A DNA stretch of 64,000 nt from JAVJSU01 sp040219275 (GTDB taxonomy: Bacteria > Chloroflexota > Anaerolineae > Aggregatilineales > Phototrophicaceae). Within the stretch, counting starts at the first letter, position 1; the number at the start of each line of letters is the position of its first letter. Where the stretch lies: contig JAVJSU010000039.1 of NCBI GenBank assembly GCA_040219275.1, forward strand, positions 186,001-250,000, written 5' to 3'. The notes beneath the pieces are model-generated. The model saw only the letters and a program-made list of their open reading frames with translations, ran no database searches and was not told where the DNA came from. The translations under genes and the position numbers were made by a program. Shown here piece by piece: positions 9,263-17,795 of this stretch.

Positions 9263-10168
9263 TTAATCAAACCAGAACACGTTTGACCATGCGCGTCCAC
9301 CTTTAGCGTCGCGCACAGTGATGCGCCCATAGGGGCTGTTAAATCCAGAAATATCCAGTTCGACGTCCGTTAACCCATTGCCAAATTCGCTCGCCGCAGT
9401 ATATCCCTTGCCCGTAACAAACACACGGCTCGATGGCGAACAGCGCACGCGTACCTTATCACCCGCGATCACATCCACATCGTAGATTTCCGGTCCGGTG
9501 CTGGAATAATAATCGCCCACTCGCAATGCTTCGACGAGTGCCTCAGGATCAAGACTCTCGCTTTTCACCTGCACCCAGCCGAGCAACGCATCCGCACGAT
9601 GCGGCGTAAAATGGGCATCATCCGTTGCACAGGCAGAATAGCGCTTGCCGCGTGCCGCCAACACATCCAGCATATACCAGCTATCCGGCTTATCGTTGTG
9701 GTCAGCTGATGTGCCGTTGTAAATTTCAATGGCGTGAATATCGCCTAGCGACAACACATCATTTTCTGTAAGATTGTACCAGTTGGGGTGCGCCGCCGCG
9801 ACGAATGCCCCAGCCGCCATCGCCCGTGCCGCCACTTGCGCTCCGCTTTCGCCTTCAGGATAGGGGGCAAAATCCAACGGCAAGCCCACCGCCAGAATAT
9901 GCCACAACTCGTCTAATTCGGTGCGCCCGGTGTGTAACTCAGCGCCGATAATCGTCGTGAAATCCGCAGTACGAAATTCACGCGTGTCCGCCATCGCATA
10001 ATCAAACGCCTTCATAAAATGATCGGTAATCGACAAAAAATCGTAGCCAGCAGATTGATACACACGGCAGACTTCCGCTAACGTCAGGTGTCCATCGGAA
10101 ACGGTTGAATGCGTGTGGATATTCCCTTTGTAAAAACGTCCGGGTTTCTGAAACACGGGTAATGACAT
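9263..10168 (-). CDS. PHP-domain metal-dependent phosphoesterase
   Basis: This 301-residue protein has the polymerase-and-histidinol-phosphatase fold. The metal-binding signature HTHSTVSDG starts at H18, with H18, H20 and D25 as likely ligands. A second block, SITDH (D49-H50), a GAELHTG block and AAHPNW add further ligands. The C-terminal 70 residues look like a beta-rich accessory segment. The ATG at 10168 has AGGAG eight bases upstream. The gene lies upstream of the sugar importer on the same strand, so it could act on an imported sugar phosphate; the substrate is unknown. Confidence 0.88.
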   Translation of the reverse strand: MSLPVFQKPGRFYKGNIHTHSTVSDGHLTLAEVCRVYQSAGYDFLSITDHFMKAFDYAMADTREFRTADFTTIIGAELHTGRTELDELWHILAVGLPLDFAPYPEGESGAQVAARAMAAGAFVAAAHPNWYNLTENDVLSLGDIHAIEIYNGTSADHNDKPDSWYMLDVLAARGKRYSACATDDAHFTPHRADALLGWVQVKSESLDPEALVEALRVGDYYSSTGPEIYDVDVIAGDKVRVRCSPSSRVFVTGKGYTAASEFGNGLTDVELDISGFNSPYGRITVRDAKGGRAWSNVFWFD

Positions 10169-10202
10169 CTATATTTCTCCTGTTAGCGTGTGAATATAAA
10201 CA

Positions 10203-10227
10203 GAAAGGCGACCAGATATGATCGCCT
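10203..10227 (-). terminator. Intrinsic terminator after the S9 peptidase gene
   Basis: A 9-bp stem including one G-U pair (AGGCGATCA with TGGTCGCCT, 10206-10227) has a TATC loop. It is followed on the reverse strand by a T-rich tract. It lies 22 bases beyond the peptidase stop and just upstream of the PHP gene. Confidence 0.8.
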
Positions 10228-10248
10228 CTCATGGGATTTACAATGTCC

Positions 10249-12285
10249 TTATGATTTACAGTATTTGTCGAACCAATCCACCATATGCGTCAAACGGCTG
10301 ACGCGATGATGTGGTTCACCACTGCGCGACAGTTCATGCCCGTCCCGTGGGAAGCGCAACATCTTGACTGTCCCCCCGCTCCGGCGCACAAACGCAAATA
10401 GCTGTTCCGCCTGTTCAATCGGCACACGGAAATCATTTTCTGAGTGAATGAGCAATAACGGCGTTTTGATGTTCTGTGCATAAGCAACCGGCGAGTGCTT
10501 CCATAAAAATTCATGGTCTTCCCATGGCTCAACGTCAAATTCACCGGAAATCAGCGACGGAATATCACTCGTGCCGTAGAAGCTAATCAGGTTATACACC
10601 CCACGCTGAGACACAGCCGACACAAAGCGATCTGTCTGCCCCAAAATCCACGCAGTCATATAACCACCGTAAGAACCACCCGTGACTGCCATCCGGCTTT
10701 CATCAACGAAGCCTTTTTCAAGCAGAGCATCCACGCCTGCCATCACATCTTTATAGGCAACTTCACCCCACGCGGCATGAAGCGCCTTCATGAATGCCTC
10801 GCCGTAGCCATCGCTCCCACGCGGGTTGCAATAAAAGACGACATATCCGCTCGCCGCATGGAGTTGCCATTCATGAAACATGCTCGGTTCGCTCGGCCCC
10901 CACATTTGATGTGGTCCACCGTGAATATTGAGCGCCAGCGGGTATTTCTGCCCCTCTTCATAGCCAACAGGCAACATATACCAGCCCTGAACTTCGTTAC
11001 CATCCGGCGAGGTGAACACCATTTCGTGATGTTCCTGTACGATAACTTCATCGGTGAACTTCTGGTTGAAATGGGTCATCTGCTTGGGTTGATTCGATCC
11101 TGCCGGAAGCCAGAATAATTCCGTCAGCGTGTTATATGTGGACGCGGTAAAGGCAATGTCGCCGTTTTCATGCTGATCTAGCTGAACGCTCTTGAAGTCA
11201 CCTTCTGCGACAATTTCCATGTCGCTACCATCAACCGCCGCTTTATGAATCGGACCGGTGCCACGCGTCCAACCATTGAATACAATCGCCGTACTATCCG
11301 CCGTCCACGAAACACTTAAGGCGCTCTGGTCTAATGTCAGGTTCAAATCACGCACATCGCCCCCGTCAGCAGGCATCACAGCCAAACGCGTGATGTGCTC
11401 GGACATACTATTTCGGTGCGGATAACGAATAAACGCCACCCATTTGCCGTCCGGTGACGGTTGCGGACTAAAGCTGGCATGGGTTTCGTCTGTGAGCTTC
11501 ACAAGGTCGCCATCAGCCACGCTCAAGCGGTAAATCGCACTCCGCCGGAAAGGTTCGTCGGCTTGCTCATCAAATGTACGTCCGGTGTATAAATACTTAC
11601 CATCCGCAGACCATACAGGCGATTCGTGGTTCACATCAATGTGCGTCAATCGACGGGGCTTGGCAACCTCTTTTTCCAATCCCTCAGCAGTCGGCATCAC
11701 GTAAATTTGCGTGGTGCGATCTCCCACAAATGAGGTACCCGCGCGATAGGGAATTTTTTCCATCGGATACGGATCGAGGCGTAATTTTTCGTCCTGTTCG
11801 CGCCGTTCTTTACGGTGTTTGCCTTCAAGCTCATCCTGTGGCGGCGCAACTTCTTCGCCGGAGTCTTCTTGCTCGCGTTCTTCCGCATTGATTGCCGATA
11901 AAAACGCGATCTGCGTACCATCCGGTGACCATGCAAACCCTGTCGCACCGTTCGCCGTACTGGTCAATATGCGGGCTTCTCCACCCGGCGCAAGCATCGG
12001 TAACAGGTAAATCTGTGGCTTGCCCTCACGCGAAGACGAAAAAGCCAGTGTCGCGCCATCCGGTGACCAGCGCGGGCTAGAATCTTTGCTACCACGCGTC
12101 AACTGAATCGCTTCTCCACCCGCAACCGCTTGAAGCCAGATGTTGCGCTTATAGCTATTGGAGAATTTATCCGCCTGTGCACGCACAAACGCAATCCACT
12201 GTCCATCAGGGCTAATTTGAGGGTCTTCAACCAGTGCATATTGATAGAGATCATCCACATTTATAGGGCGTTTTTCGGTGCTCAA
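10249..12285 (-). CDS. S9 family serine peptidase (acylaminoacyl-peptidase-like)
   Basis: This 678-residue enzyme probably cleaves oligopeptides. The N-terminal 400 residues form a WD40-like beta-propeller with repeated SPDG and WSPDG blocks of the TolB/PD40 type. The C-terminal alpha/beta-hydrolase domain contains the nucleophile S538 in GGSYGGYMT, D618 in SENDFRVP and H650 in DGHELSR, a complete catalytic triad. There is no signal peptide, so it is probably cytoplasmic. It is transcribed alone and ends in a hairpin terminator. A dipeptidyl-peptidase IV-like activity is also possible. Confidence 0.94.
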   Translation of the reverse strand: MSTEKRPINVDDLYQYALVEDPQISPDGQWIAFVRAQADKFSNSYKRNIWLQAVAGGEAIQLTRGSKDSSPRWSPDGATLAFSSSREGKPQIYLLPMLAPGGEARILTSTANGATGFAWSPDGTQIAFLSAINAEEREQEDSGEEVAPPQDELEGKHRKERREQDEKLRLDPYPMEKIPYRAGTSFVGDRTTQIYVMPTAEGLEKEVAKPRRLTHIDVNHESPVWSADGKYLYTGRTFDEQADEPFRRSAIYRLSVADGDLVKLTDETHASFSPQPSPDGKWVAFIRYPHRNSMSEHITRLAVMPADGGDVRDLNLTLDQSALSVSWTADSTAIVFNGWTRGTGPIHKAAVDGSDMEIVAEGDFKSVQLDQHENGDIAFTASTYNTLTELFWLPAGSNQPKQMTHFNQKFTDEVIVQEHHEMVFTSPDGNEVQGWYMLPVGYEEGQKYPLALNIHGGPHQMWGPSEPSMFHEWQLHAASGYVVFYCNPRGSDGYGEAFMKALHAAWGEVAYKDVMAGVDALLEKGFVDESRMAVTGGSYGGYMTAWILGQTDRFVSAVSQRGVYNLISFYGTSDIPSLISGEFDVEPWEDHEFLWKHSPVAYAQNIKTPLLLIHSENDFRVPIEQAEQLFAFVRRSGGTVKMLRFPRDGHELSRSGEPHHRVSRLTHMVDWFDKYCKS

Positions 12286-12366
12286 CGTTAAGTCCTCGTC
12301 GTTTCAAATTTATTTACAGCGACGGCATTATACAACAGCACACATCAATCCACACGAGTCCAATAG

Positions 12367-13077
12367 CTACGATGAGGACTGCGGATTGCGCGGTCTGCCG
12401 GTACGAATACGCCAATCAACGTAAAAACTCGCTAGCAAATAATAGATCGGGTAGTAGGCACTAATCAGCACTAACGTCCGATTCGGGTCTTCCTGCAAAA
12501 GCAAATAGCCCATCAAAGGTGTCCACAAAATCGCTAATCCCCATGACGTGCGCCACAAATAGCGATTCTTACTCGGATACAAATAGCGCGTGGGAATAAA
12601 CGTCAAGATCGCGGGAATGACAACCATCAACACCGCCCAGAACGGTTCAGGGCGCAACCAGTACATATAGAGCGCAATCACATTCCAATACGACGGAAAG
12701 CCGAGAAAAAACGAGTCTTCGGTTTTCATATTGGTCTGCCCATAGGCATACATCGCGGCGATAATAGGCACCGCAATCCACAAGTCATGGGGCAGTAGGT
12801 TCTGATGCACGATGATAAACACCGGCACCCAAACATAAGTAAACACATCTATGACGTTATCCATCATCGCGCCGTCAAATTCCGGCAACACCTGACGTAC
12901 ACGCACCCGACGCGCCAATAAGCCATCGGTAGCATCAATCCACGCTGTTAAAATCAACAGTAAAAATGACTCGCGCACATCACCGTTGGCGGCGGCAAGC
13001 AGGGCGAACATACCAATGACTCCCCCTGTTGCGGTATAAAAATGAACAAGCCACGCGGCGATTCTTCGATTTCGCAC
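12367..13077 (-). CDS. pcs: CDP-alcohol phosphatidyltransferase, phosphatidylcholine-synthase-like
   Basis: This 236-residue membrane protein has about eight hydrophobic helices and the CDP-alcohol phosphotransferase signature D-x2-D-G-x2-A-R...G-x3-D-x3-D, seen in DATDGLLARR and FDGAMMDNVID. The spacing and the following TYVW sequence resemble bacterial phosphatidylcholine synthase (Pcs), which joins choline to CDP-diacylglycerol, more than PgsA or PssA. I chose the GTG at 13077 because GGAGGG lies eight bases upstream; a TTG 45 bases earlier lacks a site. The gene is divergent from the P-type ATPase. The alcohol substrate is inferred, not proven. Confidence 0.75.
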   Translation of the reverse strand: MRNRRIAAWLVHFYTATGGVIGMFALLAAANGDVRESFLLLILTAWIDATDGLLARRVRVRQVLPEFDGAMMDNVIDVFTYVWVPVFIIVHQNLLPHDLWIAVPIIAAMYAYGQTNMKTEDSFFLGFPSYWNVIALYMYWLRPEPFWAVLMVVIPAILTFIPTRYLYPSKNRYLWRTSWGLAILWTPLMGYLLLQEDPNRTLVLISAYYPIYYLLASFYVDWRIRTGRPRNPQSSS

Positions 13078-13202
13078 CCAATTTTCCCTCCGGTTATATA
13101 TAATACGTGGATTGTAGCGCAAAGCCGTCTAATGGCGAATAGGCTACCTCATTATCCGAACAACTTATTGGCACTCATCTAGCCAGACGAAAGCAAACAC
13201 TC

Positions 13203-15668
13203 TTGGCACAGGTAAAACAAACACAGCAAGACATTCCCACCATCACAGGACTATCCGAAGCAGAAGCCCAAAGCCGACGCGCAAAGGGTGAAGGCAACGT
13301 CATTATCAGCCGGACGACGCGCACGTACCGGAAAATTCTACAGACGAATCTGTTTACGTTTATCAACATTGTGCTGTTTATCATTGGCGGGTTGATGGTT
13401 TCGCTCGGCTTATATAGTGATGCACTGATTACCGTCGGCGTGGCATTTTTGAGTGTGTTGATTAACGTCGTGCAGGAATTCCGCGCCAAATATCAGCTGG
13501 ATAAAATTTCCCTACTTGCCCGTCCGCAGGCAACCATCCTGCGCGATGGTAAAGAAAAACAGGTTAACCCGGCAGACATCGTGCGCGGAGATGTGATCGT
13601 CGTCCGCCCCGGTGACCAGATCATCGCCGACGGAGCGATCCTCAATGATGGACGAATTGACGTGGATGAGTCCCTACTCACGGGAGAATCCGACCAGATC
13701 ACTAAACGCAAAGGCGACTTCGTGATGTCCGGTAGTTTTTGCGTTACGGGTGAAGCCCTTTATAGCGCAGAAAAAGTCGGCATGGATAGCTACCTGAACA
13801 AACTCAGCGCAGAAGCCAAAACATTCCAGCTCAATACCACCCCGCTCCAGAGAGAAATTAACCTTGTTCTGCGCTTTCTCATCCTGATGGCGAGTGCTTT
13901 CGGCGTTTTATTTGCTGTATCGTTTTATTTTAATCCGGTTGAAACCACAGAAGCGGTCAAAATCGCCGCCGTGATTACCGGATTGGTGCCGATAGGGTTG
14001 ATTCTGATGACCGCCACCTCATATGCGCTCGGCGCAGTGCGGATGGTCGGTAGTGGGGCGCTCGTGCAACAATCCAACGCGGTGGAGTCCATGAGCCACA
14101 TTGACGTGCTGTGCATGGATAAAACCGGAACCCTGACCGCCAACGCCATCGAAGTAGAACAGCTATACCCCGCTGATGGACAATCAGAAAACACAATTCA
14201 ACAATTACTCGGCGAATTTTCGCGCTCGGTCACTGGTGGCAATCGCACCATTGAGGCACTTCAACACGCTTATGAGGGGCAACCCCGCGATGTAAATGGT
14301 GAAGTCTCGTTTTCATCAGCACGAAAATGGAGCGGAATTACGTTTAGCGGTGAGCAAGGGTCAAGTTACGTCCTTGGTGCGCCAGAAATTTTGGAGGAAT
14401 TTTTACAGGAAGCGCCGGATGAAGCCCAATTGCAGAAGTGGACGCACAAAGGCTTGCGAGTCGTGATTTTCGCCCGTGCAGATGCACCGCTTGATGAAAA
14501 CACAAACGCCCTGCCCGCTAACTTGCAGACCCTCGCCGTGATTACCTTACGTGATACCCTGCGCCCCAATGTACAGGAAACGCTCGATAATTTCCGCGCC
14601 GCAGGGATCGCCCTCAAAGTGATTTCCGGCGACCATCCAGAAACCGTATTCGCCCTCGCACGACAAGCAGGCATGGAAGTCACAGAAAATCAATTGGTTT
14701 CCGGCACAACAATTGATGCTCTTGATGACTCTCAGCTTGCCACTCTCGTTGAAGAAACGGTCATCTTCGGGCGCATCACGCCACAACAAAAAGCCCGCAT
14801 CGTCGCCGCGCTCAAAACGAACGGGCATTACGTCGCCATGACGGGCGATGGAGTCAATGATGTGCCATCGCTAAAAAGTGCCAACATCAGCATTGCCATG
14901 CAAAGCGGTAGCGCGGCGGCACGCGGAGTCGCCGATATTATCCTGATGAATGATTCGTTCTCAGCACTTCCGGCGGCATTTATGGAGGGTCAGCGCATCC
15001 TCAACGGCATGACGCAAATTGTGCGCCTGTTTTTAGTGCGGGTATTTAGCGCGGTGTTTGCCATCCTCGCGGTAACGGTCATCACCAATACAGATTTCTT
15101 CCCGATTACGCCCACATATGACGGTTTATTTACCCTGCTCACGGTTGGATTCCCGACCTTCTTGCTGGCAGTCTGGGCAAAACCGGGAGTCACACAGAAA
15201 AATATCGTTGCGCGTGCTATGAACTTTATCATTCCGGCATCGCTCATTACAGCGAGCTTTACCCTCGTACTCTATTTTATTTTGCTTGCGGTCTGGTATC
15301 TGCCAGCAGAAACACCCGTCGCGCAAGCACACGCCATCGACATGGCACGTACCGGCTTCATAACGGCACTGATTAGCTGTGGCATTTTGATGATCGCGTT
15401 CGTTAAACCACCGACTGCATGGTGGACGGGTGGCGCGGTTCTCAATGGCGACAAACGGACACTTGGTCTCGTCATGCTGATGTTCATTACGCTGGCATCC
15501 GTGACCATCGTCGAACCATTGCGTGATTTCTTCGAGTTGGAAGTGCTCAACGGGCTGGCATACGGGTTGATTTTCGCTGTGGTCGTTTTGTGGATGCTCA
15601 CGTTACGCGGCTTCTGGCGTAATCATCTTTACGAGCGATTTTTGGGGATGGATGTGCCAGAAAGTTAG
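13203..15668 (+). CDS. P-type cation-transporting ATPase, CtpE-like
   Basis: This 821-residue pump moves cations across the cytoplasmic membrane at the cost of ATP. The actuator motif TGES is at residues 160-163, the phosphorylated aspartate is D306 in DKTGTLT, and the hinge motif TGDGVND is at 547-553. About ten membrane segments surround these domains. The overall order, including the short N-terminus with GLSEAEAQSR and the VDESLLTGE block, resembles mycobacterial CtpE, a calcium-uptake ATPase. There are no N-terminal heavy-metal domains. The start is a TTG with only a weak site. Ion specificity is inferred. Confidence 0.9.
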   Translation: MAQVKQTQQDIPTITGLSEAEAQSRRAKGEGNVIISRTTRTYRKILQTNLFTFINIVLFIIGGLMVSLGLYSDALITVGVAFLSVLINVVQEFRAKYQLDKISLLARPQATILRDGKEKQVNPADIVRGDVIVVRPGDQIIADGAILNDGRIDVDESLLTGESDQITKRKGDFVMSGSFCVTGEALYSAEKVGMDSYLNKLSAEAKTFQLNTTPLQREINLVLRFLILMASAFGVLFAVSFYFNPVETTEAVKIAAVITGLVPIGLILMTATSYALGAVRMVGSGALVQQSNAVESMSHIDVLCMDKTGTLTANAIEVEQLYPADGQSENTIQQLLGEFSRSVTGGNRTIEALQHAYEGQPRDVNGEVSFSSARKWSGITFSGEQGSSYVLGAPEILEEFLQEAPDEAQLQKWTHKGLRVVIFARADAPLDENTNALPANLQTLAVITLRDTLRPNVQETLDNFRAAGIALKVISGDHPETVFALARQAGMEVTENQLVSGTTIDALDDSQLATLVEETVIFGRITPQQKARIVAALKTNGHYVAMTGDGVNDVPSLKSANISIAMQSGSAAARGVADIILMNDSFSALPAAFMEGQRILNGMTQIVRLFLVRVFSAVFAILAVTVITNTDFFPITPTYDGLFTLLTVGFPTFLLAVWAKPGVTQKNIVARAMNFIIPASLITASFTLVLYFILLAVWYLPAETPVAQAHAIDMARTGFITALISCGILMIAFVKPPTAWWTGGAVLNGDKRTLGLVMLMFITLASVTIVEPLRDFFELEVLNGLAYGLIFAVVVLWMLTLRGFWRNHLYERFLGMDVPES

Positions 15669-15905
15669 TCAGCGAGTCAGTATTTCAGTTTGTCAGTTGA
15701 TACTATCCGCGGTTCGGTCATATTGTCATATAAAATCGTCTGACCACATCGTGTGCATTTTGAAACGACGATGTAGACTCTCTGAGAGAAAAAAGTGCAC
15801 ACGATGTCTCCGCCTGTTCTAGGTCTTGATGCAATAAAATCAATACATAGTTGCTAGAATACGCCAAACTGACTCGCTGAAATACTGAAATACTGACTAA
15901 CTGAA
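15664..15905. repeat. Nested inverted repeats in a convergent intergenic region
   Basis: The outer pair consists of related 30-40-nt blocks at 15664-15697 and, in reverse complement, at 15866-15905. Both are built from GTCAGTATTTCAG and CAGCGAGTCAG modules in different order. Inside lies an 11-bp inverted repeat, ACATCGTGTGC at 15746-15756 and GCACACGATGT at 15797-15807, extended by T4 and A4 runs with a one-base gap. No gene is visible. It could be a small non-autonomous element, or hairpins that end both flanking genes. Confidence 0.6.
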
Positions 15906-15914
15906 ATGCAGAGA

Positions 15915-17264
15915 TTAATGTTCCCAGACTTCTTCTTCCGCCTGTGCGATGACACGCTCCAGAATATCCAGTGATTGCTCCATTTGTTCACGGGTAATCA
16001 CCAACGGCGGGGCGATACGCAATGTGCTTGCGCCACAACCGAGCGTCAGCAACCCATTCAAAAACGCCTGATCAACCACATGATTCCGGAACTTCTTCGC
16101 CTCTGTGCCGTCGGGTTGTTGGAACTCCACACCGATCATCAAGCCCTTGCCTTCTACGCGGCGCAGGGATGGATGATCTTTCTGAAATGCACTCATCCGC
16201 TCGATGACATAATTGCCAAGTTCGCGGGCATGGTCAAGCAAGCCTTCACCTTCGATGACATCGAGTGTCGCGCTCGCCACCGCACACGCTAAGGGGTTGC
16301 CACCAAATGTGCTGGCATGTGCGCCGGAAATCCACTTACCCATGATGTCACGACTGGTCACAATCGCGCCAATCGGCATACCGGAACCCAGTCCCTTTGC
16401 CAGACACACAATATCCGGCTTCACGCCCCAATGCTCAACCGCCAGCCATTTTCCTGTCCGCCCCACGCCGGATTGAATCTCATCGACGATCATCAAAATG
16501 CCATGACGATCACAAAAGTCGCGCAATTTCGGGAAGAAATCATCACGCGGGACGATATATCCGCCCTCCCCTTGAATCGGCTCAACCAATACAGCGGCGA
16601 TTTCATCCGCAGGCACTTTTTTGCCGAGAATAAAATATTCCATGTATTCAATCGGGTCGTAGGTCGCGGCGGATGTGCCCTCTAGCATTGTTGCAAATTT
16701 GCCGGGATAGGGAATGTGTTCCACACCACCGGGAATATACGAATAATCTGCGCGTTGAGTGGGCTTACTTGCTGTTACGGAAAGCGCACCCATCGTCCGC
16801 CCATGAAAACTGCCATAAAACGCGATGATGTGATTACGCTTCGGTTCTTGATAACGGGCAAGTTTGAGCGCCGCTTCGATGGCTTCCGTGCCGGAATTAC
16901 CAAAGTAGGTCATCACATCGCCGGGGTCTTCTACACCATTGATTTTAATAATCTGTTGCAACCGTTCCGCAAGGTTCAGCTGTTCAGGGCAGAAGAAATC
17001 CGTTGCGCCAATATGAATATATTTTTCGACCTGATTTTTGATGGCTTCAACAATCTTTGGGTGACGATGCCCCGTAGAAAGCACAGCGATTCCGGCGGCA
17101 ATATCAAGATAATGATTTCCATCGACATCCCAAACTTCCGCACCCTCACCTTTTGCCATCACAAAACCGTAGGAGCGCGTATACGACGGTGAAAGCGCCT
17201 TTTCGTCGCGTTCTACATAAGTTCTGGCTTTAGCACTCGGTTCACGAAATGTATAAGTTGCCAT
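15915..17264 (-). CDS. Class III PLP-dependent aminotransferase (GabT/ArgD-like)
   Basis: This 449-residue enzyme transfers an amino group, most likely from an omega-amino acid such as 4-aminobutyrate or an ornithine derivative, to 2-oxoglutarate. The PLP-binding lysine is in CLAKGLGSGMPIGA, and the preceding DEIQSGVGRTGK block is typical of class III enzymes. The N-terminal DVDGNHYLDIAAGIAV region and the GNSGTEAIEAA phosphate-binding loop are intact. The ATG at 17264 has AAAGGA seven bases upstream. A promoter at 17315-17344 lies just upstream. The exact substrate cannot be assigned from sequence alone. Confidence 0.9.
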   Translation of the reverse strand: MATYTFREPSAKARTYVERDEKALSPSYTRSYGFVMAKGEGAEVWDVDGNHYLDIAAGIAVLSTGHRHPKIVEAIKNQVEKYIHIGATDFFCPEQLNLAERLQQIIKINGVEDPGDVMTYFGNSGTEAIEAALKLARYQEPKRNHIIAFYGSFHGRTMGALSVTASKPTQRADYSYIPGGVEHIPYPGKFATMLEGTSAATYDPIEYMEYFILGKKVPADEIAAVLVEPIQGEGGYIVPRDDFFPKLRDFCDRHGILMIVDEIQSGVGRTGKWLAVEHWGVKPDIVCLAKGLGSGMPIGAIVTSRDIMGKWISGAHASTFGGNPLACAVASATLDVIEGEGLLDHARELGNYVIERMSAFQKDHPSLRRVEGKGLMIGVEFQQPDGTEAKKFRNHVVDQAFLNGLLTLGCGASTLRIAPPLVITREQMEQSLDILERVIAQAEEEVWEH

Positions 17265-17314
17265 TGACGAGTCCTTTGAGATTGTTCTGAAAAAAGTTTC
17301 ATTTACCAGAATTG

Positions 17315-17344
17315 AGTATAGGTGAGGGCTACAGAACTCGTCAA
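17315..17344 (-). promoter_or_regulatory. Sigma-70-like promoter for the aminotransferase
   Basis: On the reverse strand TTGACG (17344-17339) and TATACT (17320-17315) are separated by 18 bases. They lie about 50 bases upstream of the ATG at 17264. Confidence 0.6.
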
Positions 17345-17455
17345 TGTGGAGGAATAGGTGAACTCGACAGATATATCAAACCACTAAACCTATTGCTCAT
17401 TTGTGTAGACAGCCCAAACCAGAATAGGCAATCCGCAATAAAGAATGTGAATTTC

Positions 17456-17484
17456 TTGACAACACAGACATAAATGATTATTGT
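17456..17484 (+). promoter_or_regulatory. Sigma-70-like promoter of the XylFGH-like operon
   Basis: A perfect TTGACA (17456-17461) and a TATTGT (17479-17484) are separated by 17 bases. Transcription would start near 17490 and give a leader of about 300 nt before the binding-protein gene. Confidence 0.65.
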
Positions 17485-17486
17485 TC

Positions 17487-17500
17487 TGAAAGCGGTTGCA
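17487..17500 (+). promoter_or_regulatory. LacI-family operator
   Basis: TGAAAGCGGTTGCA matches the LacI/CcpA-type consensus TGNAANCGNTTNCA at every fixed position. It lies 2 bases after the -10 box, across the expected start of transcription, where bound repressor would block initiation. No lacI-type gene is in the window. Confidence 0.7.
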
Positions 17501-17795
17501 GATTCTACGCCACAATAATACTTTTGTAAGTTATCCATGATTCGACTGGGGATAACCTACGGGAAACGGTGCTATGTGTTTTCGTGTACGAACTTTCCCT
17601 GAAGTTGCTAAGGCAAACTCATGATTCAAACCGGAGAATGTGTTAGAATTTGTGTGCCTCGTTTTGCTACGAAGTAAAATCTGTAACGTATCTTTGAATC
17701 CGTTGTGGAAGGGAGTTTGAGGGGGAAAGATACTGTAGAAAAAGAATACCTCAAAACATTTCGTTTCATTTACATCTAGTTGGAGGAAATAAACC

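Larger units (their letters stand above)
17265..17795. other. Divergent promoter region, 531 bp, no gene seen
   Basis: This stretch separates the aminotransferase from the XylFGH-like operon. It holds a reverse-strand promoter near 17315-17344, a forward promoter at 17456-17484 with an operator at 17487-17500, and about 300 bases of untranslated leader before 17796. Open frames inside it are short, lack ribosome sites and resemble nothing known. I see no clear riboswitch. Confidence 0.7.

Noticed and set aside
10513..11118. A forward open frame of about 200 codons opposite the S9 peptidase
   Set aside because: The reverse strand has a full peptidase with a complete catalytic triad; the forward frame is its shadow.
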